This document shows positions 1 through 5,602 of a stretch of DNA of 7,928 nucleotides, piece by piece. Source of the DNA: Paracoccaceae bacterium (GTDB lineage: Bacteria > Pseudomonadota > Alphaproteobacteria > Rhodobacterales > Rhodobacteraceae); NCBI GenBank assembly GCA_007120685.1, contig SKNG01000327.1:1-7928 (forward strand). Direction: 5' to 3'. Both the position numbers and the translations under genes were made by a program. Under the pieces are notes generated by a model. The model did not search any database, was not told the DNA's origin, and worked only from the letters and a program-made list of their open reading frames with translations. How positions within the stretch are numbered: position 1 is the first letter of the stretch; every line of letters starts with the position of its first letter.

Positions 1-653
1 TCCCTCGTGACCTGCGGCTACCTCCGGAGCACATCTACCCGGCAGACGAGTCGCGCCTGGACGAGAAGCAGGCGATCATCGCCGAGATCGAGGCGCAGAT
101 TGTCGCCCCGCCGGTCGCGCTTCCGGTGGCGCCGGAGGCGCGGCGCGACCGGTATCTGCCGGTGCAGGCCGAGGGGCGGTTTACCGGCGAGGCCGTGGAC
201 GTGCTGGCCAGCCAGCGCGGGGCGGGGACCGGGGTGCATGTGATCGGGGTGTTTCAGACCGGCGAGGGGCGGCGCTTGATGGTGGACCGGGGGTTTCTGC
301 CGGATGCCGCGCGGGCGGGGTTTGACGCTGAAAGCGGGGCCGTGACGGTGCGCGGCAACCTGCACTGGCCGCGCGATGCCGACCGGTTCACCCCGGAGCC
401 GGATCTGGACCGGGGGTTGTGGTTCTCGCGCGCGGTCGAGCCGATGGCCGCGCATCTGGATGCCGAGCCGGTGCTGATCGTCGCCCGCACCGAGACCCCG
501 CCGCCGCCCGCGCTGCGCCCGGTGCCGGTGGGGGTGGAGGGCATTCGCAACGATCATCTGGAATACGCCATCACCTGGTTCACGCTGGCGCTTGCCTGGG
601 CGGGGATGACAGTCTTTCTGTTGTGGCGTATCAGGCGGGAAGCCAGCGCGTAA
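1..653 (+). CDS. surf1: SURF1 family cytochrome c oxidase assembly protein, 5' end outside window
   Basis: SURF1 (Shy1 in yeast) is an inner-membrane factor that helps assemble the haem a / subunit I centre of aa3-type cytochrome c oxidase. The frame is open from base 3 to the TAA at 651-653 (216 codons visible). Family-like features are RLDEKQAIIAEIEAQI from base 54, the RYLPVQAEGRFTGEA block near 150-195, a VDRGFLPD block near 283-306, RGNLHWP near 350-370, and a C-terminal GIRNDHLEYAITWF motif. That motif runs into a hydrophobic helix (about 561-632) ending in positive residues, the expected second membrane span. A GTG at 126 is in frame but lies inside the conserved domain, so the true start is upstream. 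The first 17 codons do not look like SURF1: no membrane helix or WQ motif precedes RL (see findings). The stop is 10 bases before thrC. In related bacteria this gene usually follows the cytochrome oxidase subunit III gene, which would lie left of the window. Confidence 0.88.
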   Translation, partial: PRDLRLPPEHIYPADESRLDEKQAIIAEIEAQIVAPPVALPVAPEARRDRYLPVQAEGRFTGEAVDVLASQRGAGTGVHVIGVFQTGEGRRLMVDRGFLPDAARAGFDAESGAVTVRGNLHWPRDADRFTPEPDLDRGLWFSRAVEPMAAHLDAEPVLIVARTETPPPPALRPVPVGVEGIRNDHLEYAITWFTLALAWAGMTVFLLWRIRREASA

Positions 654-663
654 GGACCAGACC

Positions 664-2064
664 ATGAACTACATCTCCACCCGCGGCACGGCGCCGGTTC
701 TGGATTTCGGCCAGACGATGCTGACCGGGCTGGCCCGCGATGGCGGCCTATATGTGCCGGCCGAGGTGCCGCGGATGCCGCAAGCCGAAATCGCCGCCTT
801 GGCCGGGCTGCCCTATGAGGAGGTGGCGTTTCGCGTCATGCGGCCTTTCGTGGGCGACAGTTTCGGGGATGCTGAATTCCGCCGGCTGATCGACAAGGCC
901 TATGCCGGTTTTGACCATGCCGCCCGCGCGCCGCTGAAGCAGCTGGCACCGGGGCATTTCCTGCTGGAGCTTTTCCACGGCCCCACGCTGGCCTTCAAGG
1001 ATTTCGCCATGCAGCTGATCGGCCAGCTGTTCCAGGCCGCGCTGGCCCGGACGGGAGAGCGGGTCACCATTGTTGGCGCCACATCAGGCGATACCGGCTC
1101 TGCCGCGATCGAGGCGTTTCGCGGCCTGAGCAATGTCGATGTCTTCATCCTGTTCCCGCAGGGCCGGGTATCGGACGTGCAGCGCCGGCAGATGACCACG
1201 CCCGCCGATGCCAATGTCCATGCCATCGCCGTGGAGGGCGATTTCGACACCTGCCAGCGCCTGCTGAAAGAGATGTTCAACGATTTCGCCTTCCGCGACA
1301 GGGTGCGGCTGGCCGGAGTGAATTCGATCAACTGGGCGCGGGTGCTCGCGCAGGTGGTCTATTATTTCAGCGCCGCCGTGGCCCTGGGCGCGCCGCATCG
1401 CGCGGTCAGCTTCACCGTGCCCACCGGCAATTTCGGCGATATCTTCGCGGGTTCAATCGCCCGCGCCATGGGCCTGCCGATAGAGCGGCTGGTCATCGCC
1501 ACCAACCAGAACGACATCCTGCACCGCTGCCTGAGCAGCGGCGAATACCGGACCGAGGCGGTGATGCCCTCGATCAGCCCATCGATGGATATCCAGGTCT
1601 CGTCGAATTTTGAACGCGCGCTGTTTCATGCCTATGACGGAGACGCGGGCGCGGTGAGCCAGTTGATGGAGGAATTGCGCGTCGCTGGCCGCTTCACCGT
1701 CAGCCAGGGCGCGCTGGAGGGGCTGCGAGAGATTTACGCCTCGGGCCGGGTCAGCGAGGGGCAGACCGGCGACACTATCACCCGCACGCTGGCCCAGACC
1801 GGCGAATTGCTGTGCCCTCATTCCGCCGTCGGCGTCGCCGTGGCCGAACAGCATCTGGGCACAACCCCGATGATCACGCTCGCCACCGCCCACCCCGCCA
1901 AGTTCCCTGATGCCGTGCAGGCCGCAACCGGCATCCGTCCAGCCCTGCCGCCGCGCATGGCCGATCTGTTCGACCGGCCGGAACGCATGACCCCCATGCC
2001 CGATGACCGCCAGGCCCTGCAGGCACTGATCCTGGAACGCACGGCCGAAAGGATGGGCGCCTGA
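664..2064 (+). CDS. thrC: Threonine synthase
   Basis: Threonine synthase is a cytosolic PLP enzyme that converts O-phospho-L-homoserine to L-threonine and phosphate, the last step of threonine synthesis. The 466 residues match the usual length of the long bacterial/fungal form. In order: an N-terminal domain with MNYISTRG and DGGLYVP (about 1-32); the PLP-lysine motif HGPTLAFKDF with K112 as the Schiff-base residue; SGDTGSAA (141-148), typical of this PLP fold; NSINWARVLAQ (220-230); the phosphate-cradle motif PTGNFGD (253-259); NQNDIL (281-286); and a C-terminal ATAHPAKFPDA segment (408-417). All expected key residues are present. The ATG at 664 is supported by AAGGA at 652-656, which overlaps the SURF1 stop codon and sits 7 bases upstream. 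The stop overlaps the next gene's start by one base (TGATG). No threonine attenuator or other regulatory site is visible, because the gene lies inside the operon. Confidence 0.97.
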   Translation: MNYISTRGTAPVLDFGQTMLTGLARDGGLYVPAEVPRMPQAEIAALAGLPYEEVAFRVMRPFVGDSFGDAEFRRLIDKAYAGFDHAARAPLKQLAPGHFLLELFHGPTLAFKDFAMQLIGQLFQAALARTGERVTIVGATSGDTGSAAIEAFRGLSNVDVFILFPQGRVSDVQRRQMTTPADANVHAIAVEGDFDTCQRLLKEMFNDFAFRDRVRLAGVNSINWARVLAQVVYYFSAAVALGAPHRAVSFTVPTGNFGDIFAGSIARAMGLPIERLVIATNQNDILHRCLSSGEYRTEAVMPSISPSMDIQVSSNFERALFHAYDGDAGAVSQLMEELRVAGRFTVSQGALEGLREIYASGRVSEGQTGDTITRTLAQTGELLCPHSAVGVAVAEQHLGTTPMITLATAHPAKFPDAVQAATGIRPALPPRMADLFDRPERMTPMPDDRQALQALILERTAERMGA

Positions 2065-3323
2065 TGCTGAACCTGACCACCCTGCCCAACGGCTTCCGCA
2101 TCGTCAGCGAACACATGCCGGGCCTTGCCTCGGCCTCTGTCGGGGTCTGGGTCAATGCCGGGGCGCGCCATGAGGCCGCCAGCCAGAACGGCATCGCGCA
2201 TTTCCTGGAACACATGGCCTTCAAGGGCACCGCCCGGCGCAGCGCCCTGCGGATTGCCGAGGAAATCGAGGATGTTGGCGGCTATATCAACGCCTGGACC
2301 TCGCGCGAGATGACGGCCTATTACGCCCGCGTGCTGGAAGCCGATGTGCCGCTGGCCATGGACATCATTGCCGACATCATCCGCAACCCGGCATTTGCCG
2401 CGCGCGAGATCGAGGTGGAACGCCAGGTGATCCTGCAGGAGATCGGCCAGGCGCTGGATACGCCGGATGACGTGATCTTCGACTGGCTGCAGGAAGCCAG
2501 CTATCCCGATCAGCCGCTGGGCCGGCCGATCCTGGGCGCGGTCGAGGGCATTGCGCGCTATGGCGAGGATGACCTGCGCGACTTCGTCGCCGGGCAATAT
2601 GGGCCCCGCCGGATGATCCTGGCGGCAGCCGGCGGGGTGGATCATGATGCGCTGGTGCGGCTGGCCGAGGACCTGTTCGGCGACATGGCGCCGTTGGACA
2701 ACCCACCGGCAGAGCCCGCGCGCTTCCACTGTGGCGAAAAGCGCGTGCAGAAGCGGCTGGAACAGGCGCATTTCGCGCTCGCCATCGAGGCGCCGGGCTT
2801 TCGCCACCGCGATGTCTATACCGCGCAGATCTTCGCGGGCATTCTGGGCGGCGGCATGTCCTCGCGCCTGTTCCAGAAACTGCGCGAGGAAAGGGGCCTG
2901 TGCTACACCACCTTCGCCCAGGCCGGCGCGCATGACGATACCGGCGCCATCACCATCTACGCCGGCACCGGCGCGGGCGAGTTGCGCGAACTGGCCGAAC
3001 TGACCATCGACGAGATGAAGCGCGCGGCCGAGGATATCACCGCAGCCGAACTGGCGCGGATGCGCGCGCAAATGAAGGCGGGGCTGTTGATGGGGCTGGA
3101 AAGCCCCTCGGCCCGGGCGGAACGCAACGCGCGGCTGTTGTCGATCTGGGACCGGGTTCCCGGCCTGGACGAGACGGTGGAAAAGATCGACGCGGTGGAC
3201 CTGCCCACGCTGCGCGCCTATGGCGAACGCACGGCCGAGGCTGCGCAGATGGCCATGGCGCTATATGGGCCGGTGAAGGCCGCGCCGGAACTGGGGCGGC
3301 TGCGCGAAAGGCTGGTTGCGTAA
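2064..3323 (+). CDS. M16B zinc metallopeptidase, mitochondrial processing peptidase-like
   Basis: This is a single-chain, MPP-beta-like M16 peptidase of 419 residues, the usual length for alphaproteobacterial relatives of the mitochondrial processing peptidase. The inverted zinc motif HFLEH is at 46-50 (H46 and H50 as ligands, E49 as catalytic base). A downstream glutamate, E126 in the ERQVILQEI stretch, lies 76 residues after H50, the same spacing as the third zinc ligand in yeast MPP-beta. The N-terminal half ends near 215. The second M16 domain carries the glycine-rich GGGMSSRLFQKLREERGLCY segment (262-281). No signal peptide or membrane span is seen, so it is probably cytoplasmic. The ATG overlaps the thrC stop and has AAAGGA at 2048-2053 about 10 bases upstream. 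The physiological substrate is not evident; turnover of peptides or presequence-like fragments is an inference. The active site looks intact, unlike inactive MPP-alpha-type paralogues. Confidence 0.94.
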   Translation: MLNLTTLPNGFRIVSEHMPGLASASVGVWVNAGARHEAASQNGIAHFLEHMAFKGTARRSALRIAEEIEDVGGYINAWTSREMTAYYARVLEADVPLAMDIIADIIRNPAFAAREIEVERQVILQEIGQALDTPDDVIFDWLQEASYPDQPLGRPILGAVEGIARYGEDDLRDFVAGQYGPRRMILAAAGGVDHDALVRLAEDLFGDMAPLDNPPAEPARFHCGEKRVQKRLEQAHFALAIEAPGFRHRDVYTAQIFAGILGGGMSSRLFQKLREERGLCYTTFAQAGAHDDTGAITIYAGTGAGELRELAELTIDEMKRAAEDITAAELARMRAQMKAGLLMGLESPSARAERNARLLSIWDRVPGLDETVEKIDAVDLPTLRAYGERTAEAAQMAMALYGPVKAAPELGRLRERLVA

Positions 3324-3919
3324 TGCTGGGCCTGCTGCCGGGGGGGCGGTCACGGGTCGCTATCACCACGCCCCGCATGGTCCTGCGCCTGCCTGAACAC
3401 CGCGACTATCGCGCCTGGGCCGCGCTGCGCCATGACAGCGCCGCCTTCCTGACCCCGTGGGAGCCCGTCTGGTCCGACGACCATCTGACCCGCAGCGCCT
3501 TTACCGCCCGGGTGCGCTGGGCCGCGCGCGCCCAGGTCAAGGGAAGCGCGCTGCCGCTGTTCCTGATCCGGCAAGCCGATGACCTGCTCCTTGGCGCGAT
3601 TACGCTGGACCATATCCGCCGCGGCCCCTCGCAAAGCGGCACCATCGGCTACTGGATCGGCCAGCACCATGCCCGTCAGGGCTATATGCGCGAGGCGATC
3701 GAGGCGCTTGTCCACCATGCCTTCACGGTGCTGGACCTCAGCCGGATCGAGGCCGCCTGCCTGCCGGAAAACGCGGCCTCGCGCGCAGTGCTGGAGCGCA
3801 GCGGGTTCAAGTACGAAGGCGTCGCGCAAAGCTACCTGCAGATCAACGGGCGCTGGCGCAACCATGTGCTTTACGCCAATCTGCGGCTGGACCGGCGCGG
3901 GCGCACCGACGCGCGATAA
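3323..3919 (+). CDS. GNAT family N-acetyltransferase, RimJ/RimL type
   Basis: This is a predicted acetyl-CoA-dependent N-acetyltransferase of 198 residues, close to RimJ, which acetylates the N-terminal alanine of ribosomal protein S5. Visible GNAT features are the N-terminal strand TPRMVLRLPEHRDYRAW (16-32), FLTPWEPVW (42-50, typical of RimJ-like proteins), LLGAITLDHIRRG (89-101), the acetyl-CoA-binding motif A region IGYWIGQHHARQGYMREAIEA (108-128), and the motif B segment LPENAASRAVLERSGFKYEG (147-166). The C-terminal LQINGRWRNHVLYAN is also typical. The start codon overlaps the M16 stop (TAATG), with GAAAGG at 3306-3311 as a plausible ribosome site. This ATG is preferred to an internal ATG at 3377 because the residues between them are part of the fold. 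It is the last gene of the operon, followed by a terminator. The true substrate (ribosomal protein, small molecule or antibiotic) cannot be read from sequence, so the rimJ symbol is not assigned. Confidence 0.92.
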   Translation: MLGLLPGGRSRVAITTPRMVLRLPEHRDYRAWAALRHDSAAFLTPWEPVWSDDHLTRSAFTARVRWAARAQVKGSALPLFLIRQADDLLLGAITLDHIRRGPSQSGTIGYWIGQHHARQGYMREAIEALVHHAFTVLDLSRIEAACLPENAASRAVLERSGFKYEGVAQSYLQINGRWRNHVLYANLRLDRRGRTDAR

Positions 3920-3933
3920 AGCGTGATCGCCAT

Positions 3934-3951
3934 GGGCGAAAGCGCCCTTTT
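3934..3951 (+). terminator. Intrinsic terminator of the SURF1-thrC-M16-GNAT operon
   Basis: GGGCG (3934-3938) pairs perfectly with CGCCC (3943-3947) around a four-base AAAG loop and is followed at once by TTTT (3948-3951). It starts 14 bases after the acetyltransferase stop codon. The short GC-rich stem plus U-run on the plus strand fits Rho-independent termination. The stem is only 5 bp, so efficiency may be modest. Confidence 0.72.
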
Positions 3952-4041
3952 CGTCCGTAGCCTCATGGCTGCATGTTTCTTCCCAGCACTGCCCGGGCAG
4001 GGCCAGCGTTGTCAGGCCGACGCCTGCGGCGCAGGCCGGAC

Positions 4042-4059
4042 CGCGCGTTCGAACGCGCG
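4042..4059. repeat. Perfect 18-bp palindrome centred on TTCGAA
   Basis: The half-site CGCGCGTTC (4042-4050) is followed without spacer by its exact reverse complement GAACGCGCG (4051-4059). As RNA it would form a 7-bp stem with a UCGA tetraloop on either strand. Its centre lies 23 bp from that of the next palindrome. The TTCGAA centre resembles a tRNA T-loop, but no tRNA surrounds it. Confidence 0.85.
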
Positions 4060-4063
4060 TGGC

Positions 4064-4083
4064 ACGGGCCTTCGAAGGCCCGT
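4064..4083. repeat. Perfect 20-bp palindrome centred on TTCGAA
   Basis: The half-site ACGGGCCTTC (4064-4073) is followed by its exact reverse complement GAAGGCCCGT (4074-4083). As RNA it forms an 8-bp stem with a UCGA tetraloop, the same tetraloop as the neighbouring 18-bp palindrome. No U-run follows on either strand (TCTCC on plus, GCCAC on minus), so it is not a canonical terminator. Its left part recurs at 4227-4239. Confidence 0.85.
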
Positions 4084-4226
4084 TCTCCGCGATGCCCGCA
4101 CGGCGCTCGCGTCCCTTGGTTGCCACCTGAAACAGTCGCGCTGTAGCGGCGCTGCGGCCAGTCCTTGAGGGCGCATGTCGGTCCGTCATTCGCGCAGCCC
4201 AGCCCGCCGCTCACGAAACCCGCCTT

Positions 4227-4239
4227 GCACGGGCCTTCG
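4227..4239 (+). repeat. Second copy of a 13-base direct repeat shared with the 20-bp palindrome
   Basis: GCACGGGCCTTCG occurs at 4062-4074, where it covers the left arm of the 20-bp palindrome, and again here 165 bases downstream in the same orientation. The second copy is not palindromic, because CCTC follows instead of AAGG. Its CTTCG instead pairs with a GCGAAG further right, making a different hairpin. Confidence 0.6.
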
Positions 4240-4263
4240 CCTCTGCGCCAGCAGGGGGCGAAG
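4235..4263 (+). other. Leader hairpin just upstream of the serine hydrolase ribosome site
   Basis: CTTCGCC (4235-4241) pairs exactly with GGCGAAG (4257-4263). The stem can extend inward through a U-G, a C-G and another U-G pair. It ends about 10 bases before the Shine-Dalgarno at 4273-4280. If it lies in the transcript it could protect the 5' end or influence initiation; there is no direct evidence for regulation. No U-run follows on the plus strand. Confidence 0.45.
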
Positions 4264-4272
4264 TGTTTCCGC

Positions 4273-4280
4273 AAAGGGGG
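4273..4280 (+). promoter_or_regulatory. Ribosome binding site that fixes the serine hydrolase start
   Basis: AAAGGGGG lies 7 bases before the ATG at 4288. It supports that ATG over an in-frame TTG at 4165, which has no comparable ribosome site and would add 41 unrelated residues ahead of the membrane anchor. Confidence 0.8.
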
Positions 4281-4287
4281 ATCAACC

Positions 4288-5490
4288 ATGCTTGTCCGTC
4301 GTATCCTGAAAGGGTTCGCCCTGTTGCTGGGCCTTCTGGTGGTGATCGGCATCGCCGGCTTCTTCTGGTTGCGCCAGAGCCCCTACTGGGCCGGAATCAC
4401 GCTGTTTGCCGCCGATACCCGCGTCGAGAACTTCCGCGCCATGGACGGCGTGTTCCCCTATCGCACCGTTGCCCGCTCGGGCACGGTCTGGGCCTTCGAC
4501 GCCGACCCCCGGCCCCTGCCTGAAAGCTATGACTTCGACGGTGCCGCCCACGATCTGACCGCTTTTCTGGACCGCACCGAAACCACTGGCCTGCTGGTCG
4601 TGCATCGCGGCGCCATCACGTATGAGGAATACCGCCAGGGCGCGGACGAAACCTCGCCCTTCACCTCCTGGTCGATGGCGAAATCGGTGGTCTCGGCGCT
4701 GATCGGCATTGCGCTGGAAGAGGGCCATATCGACAGCATCCGCGATCCCATCGGGCGCTATGCGCCGGGCCTCGCCGGCACGCCCTTCGGCGACGTGCCC
4801 ATCGAGGATGCCCTGACCATGTCCTCCGGCATCGGCTTTGACGAGGATTACGACGCGCCCCTTTCCGACATCAACATGCTGTTCATCCGCGCGATGGCCA
4901 TGGGCGTGCCGGTCGAGGACACCATCGCCGGGCTGCAGGCCGAACGCGCGCCGGGGGTTTTCAACGCCTATTCCAGCGCCGACAGCATGGCGCTGGGCCT
5001 GGTGCTGGAGGGTGCTACCGGCATGCGCGTGGCCGAGTATCTGGAAAGCCGCCTCTGGGGCCCGATCGGGGCCGAGGCGGATGCCTTCTGGTCCACCGAC
5101 CGCACCGGCCGCGAATTCGCGCTGTGCTGCCTGAACGCGGTGCTGCGCGATTACGCGCGATTCGGCCGGCTGTTCCTGGAAGGCGGCGCTCGGCAGGGGC
5201 GGCAGATCGTGCCCGCCGGTTGGGTGGCGGCCTCGGTCACGCCGGGCGCGCCGCATCTGCAACCGGGCGATAACCCGGCATCCGACTGGACCTTCGGCTA
5301 TGGCTATCAATGGTGGGTGCCGGAAGAGCCGCAGGGCGATTTTCTGGCAATCGGGGTCTGGGGGCAATACATCTACATCGACCCTGCGCGCGATCTGGTG
5401 ATCGTCAAGACCAGCGCCGACCCGGCGTTTGACGACAATGACCACGAGAGCGTCGCCGCCTTCCGCGCCATTGCGGCCGGTTTCGACTGA
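4288..5490 (+). CDS. Membrane-anchored SxxK serine hydrolase, beta-lactamase class C / 6-aminohexanoate-dimer hydrolase-like
   Basis: This 400-residue protein belongs to the beta-lactamase-related serine hydrolase family (Pfam Beta-lactamase, class C fold). A short positive N-terminus (MLVRRILK) and one hydrophobic helix (about 9-28) predict an inner-membrane anchor with the catalytic domain in the periplasm. The nucleophile motif is S129-M-A-K132 within SWSMAKSVVSALIG, the form typical of NylB-like amide hydrolases and EstB-like esterases. TMSSGIGFDEDYDAP (177-191) is also typical of that group. Y228 in NAYSS is the likely second catalytic residue; it is Y-S-S rather than the Y-x-N of true AmpC enzymes. 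The C-terminal WGQYIYIDP (358-366) replaces the KTG box. A real beta-lactamase is therefore unlikely. Esterase, amidase or peptidase activity is possible, but the substrate cannot be read. It follows a 368-base gene-free stretch, so it probably has its own promoter, though none is convincing. Confidence 0.9.
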   Translation: MLVRRILKGFALLLGLLVVIGIAGFFWLRQSPYWAGITLFAADTRVENFRAMDGVFPYRTVARSGTVWAFDADPRPLPESYDFDGAAHDLTAFLDRTETTGLLVVHRGAITYEEYRQGADETSPFTSWSMAKSVVSALIGIALEEGHIDSIRDPIGRYAPGLAGTPFGDVPIEDALTMSSGIGFDEDYDAPLSDINMLFIRAMAMGVPVEDTIAGLQAERAPGVFNAYSSADSMALGLVLEGATGMRVAEYLESRLWGPIGAEADAFWSTDRTGREFALCCLNAVLRDYARFGRLFLEGGARQGRQIVPAGWVAASVTPGAPHLQPGDNPASDWTFGYGYQWWVPEEPQGDFLAIGVWGQYIYIDPARDLVIVKTSADPAFDDNDHESVAAFRAIAAGFD

Positions 5491-5568
5491 AGGCAGGCCG
5501 CGGCGCCGTGTCACCCGGCGGGGGCTTGCGCATGCGGGGCGGCTGGTCCCTTATGCGGCGGTCACGGA

Positions 5569-5582
5569 CCGGCCGCGGCCGG
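5569..5582. repeat. Perfect 14-bp palindrome between the hydrolase and the dehydrogenase
   Basis: CCGGCCG (5569-5575) is followed by its reverse complement CGGCCGG (5576-5582), 6 bases before the Shine-Dalgarno of the FAD dehydrogenase. It could be an operator or a leader hairpin. In DNA this rich in GGCC it may also be chance. There is no U-run, so it is not a terminator for the upstream gene. Confidence 0.5.
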
Positions 5583-5588
5583 CACTGC

Positions 5589-5598
5589 GGAAGGGGGG
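5589..5598 (+). promoter_or_regulatory. Strong ribosome binding site of the FAD dehydrogenase
   Basis: GGAAGGGGGG lies 4 bases (6 bases from its AAGGGG core) before the ATG at 5603. It decides the start: the frame is open further upstream, even overlapping the hydrolase gene, but the protein family begins close to this ATG. Confidence 0.8.
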
Positions 5599-5602
5599 CG
5601 CC

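Larger units (their letters stand above)
3957..4111. repeat. Dense array of inverted repeats (hairpin cluster) in the intergenic region
   Basis: Downstream of the terminator, consecutive inverted repeats occupy most of about 155 bases. They are GTAGCC/GGCTGC with a TCAT loop (3957-3972, one G-T pair); the 12-bp palindrome at 3989-4000 centred on CCCGGG; GCCTGC-GGC-GCAGGC (4022-4036); the palindromes at 4042-4059 and 4064-4083; and CGCGA/TCGCG (4088-4111) enclosing a shorter GCC/GGC stem. The first stem starts only 5 bases after the terminator tract. No credible coding frame explains the region. Possible identities are a structured non-coding RNA, a processed 3' UTR, a dispersed palindromic repeat, or binding sites for dimeric proteins. 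GC-rich DNA produces short inverted repeats by chance, but the two perfect long palindromes are hard to explain that way. Confidence 0.6.

Noticed and set aside
1818..3071. Long open frame (417 codons) on the minus strand opposite thrC and the M16 gene
   Set aside because: It is the mirror of strongly coding plus-strand sequence in high-GC DNA. The translation has no recognisable motifs, and both genes opposite it are full-length conserved enzymes.
4042..4059. tRNA T-arm lookalike (TTCGAA between GC stems)
   Set aside because: No acceptor stem, anticodon arm or CCA-adjacent pairing is found around it on either strand. The hairpin is symmetric, with a 4-6 base loop rather than the 7-base T-loop.
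4120..4148. Possible promoter TTGCCA with a GTAGCG -10 at 17-base spacing before the serine hydrolase
   Set aside because: The -10 half has almost no consensus match, and similar chance pairs are easy to find. There is not enough evidence to annotate it.
3923..4168. Small plus-strand open frame (81 codons) right after the acetyltransferase
   Set aside because: It starts with GTG just after the previous stop without a ribosome site, runs through the terminator and the palindromes, and gives an arginine- and alanine-rich sequence with no motif.
3350..4189. Minus-strand open frame covering the acetyltransferase and the hairpin region (279 codons)
   Set aside because: Most of it is the shadow of a convincing plus-strand gene. 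The unique part simply reads through the inverted repeats. I noted that this intergenic part feels like sequence that recurs in related bacteria, but I cannot verify that.
4165..4287. In-frame TTG start giving the serine hydrolase 41 extra residues
   Set aside because: There is no good ribosome site there. The extension crosses the leader hairpin and would bury the membrane anchor. The ATG at 4288 has a strong Shine-Dalgarno.
3920..4287. Known housekeeping RNAs (SRP RNA, RNase P RNA, tmRNA) as an explanation of the structured region
   Set aside because: None of the hallmark sequences of these RNAs that I know, such as the SRP GGUCAGG / GGAAGG core or the RNase P GAGGAAAGUCCGGGC segment, is present on either strand.
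4282..5514. 410-codon minus-strand open frame opposite the serine hydrolase
   Set aside because: It is a shadow of the plus-strand gene with histidine-, arginine- and glycine-rich low-information translation and no family features.
5429..5602. Upstream extension of the FAD dehydrogenase overlapping the hydrolase
   Set aside because: The extra 58 residues are in the shadow of the hydrolase gene and an arginine-rich spacer. The ATG at 5603 has the strong ribosome site and matches the family's N-terminus.
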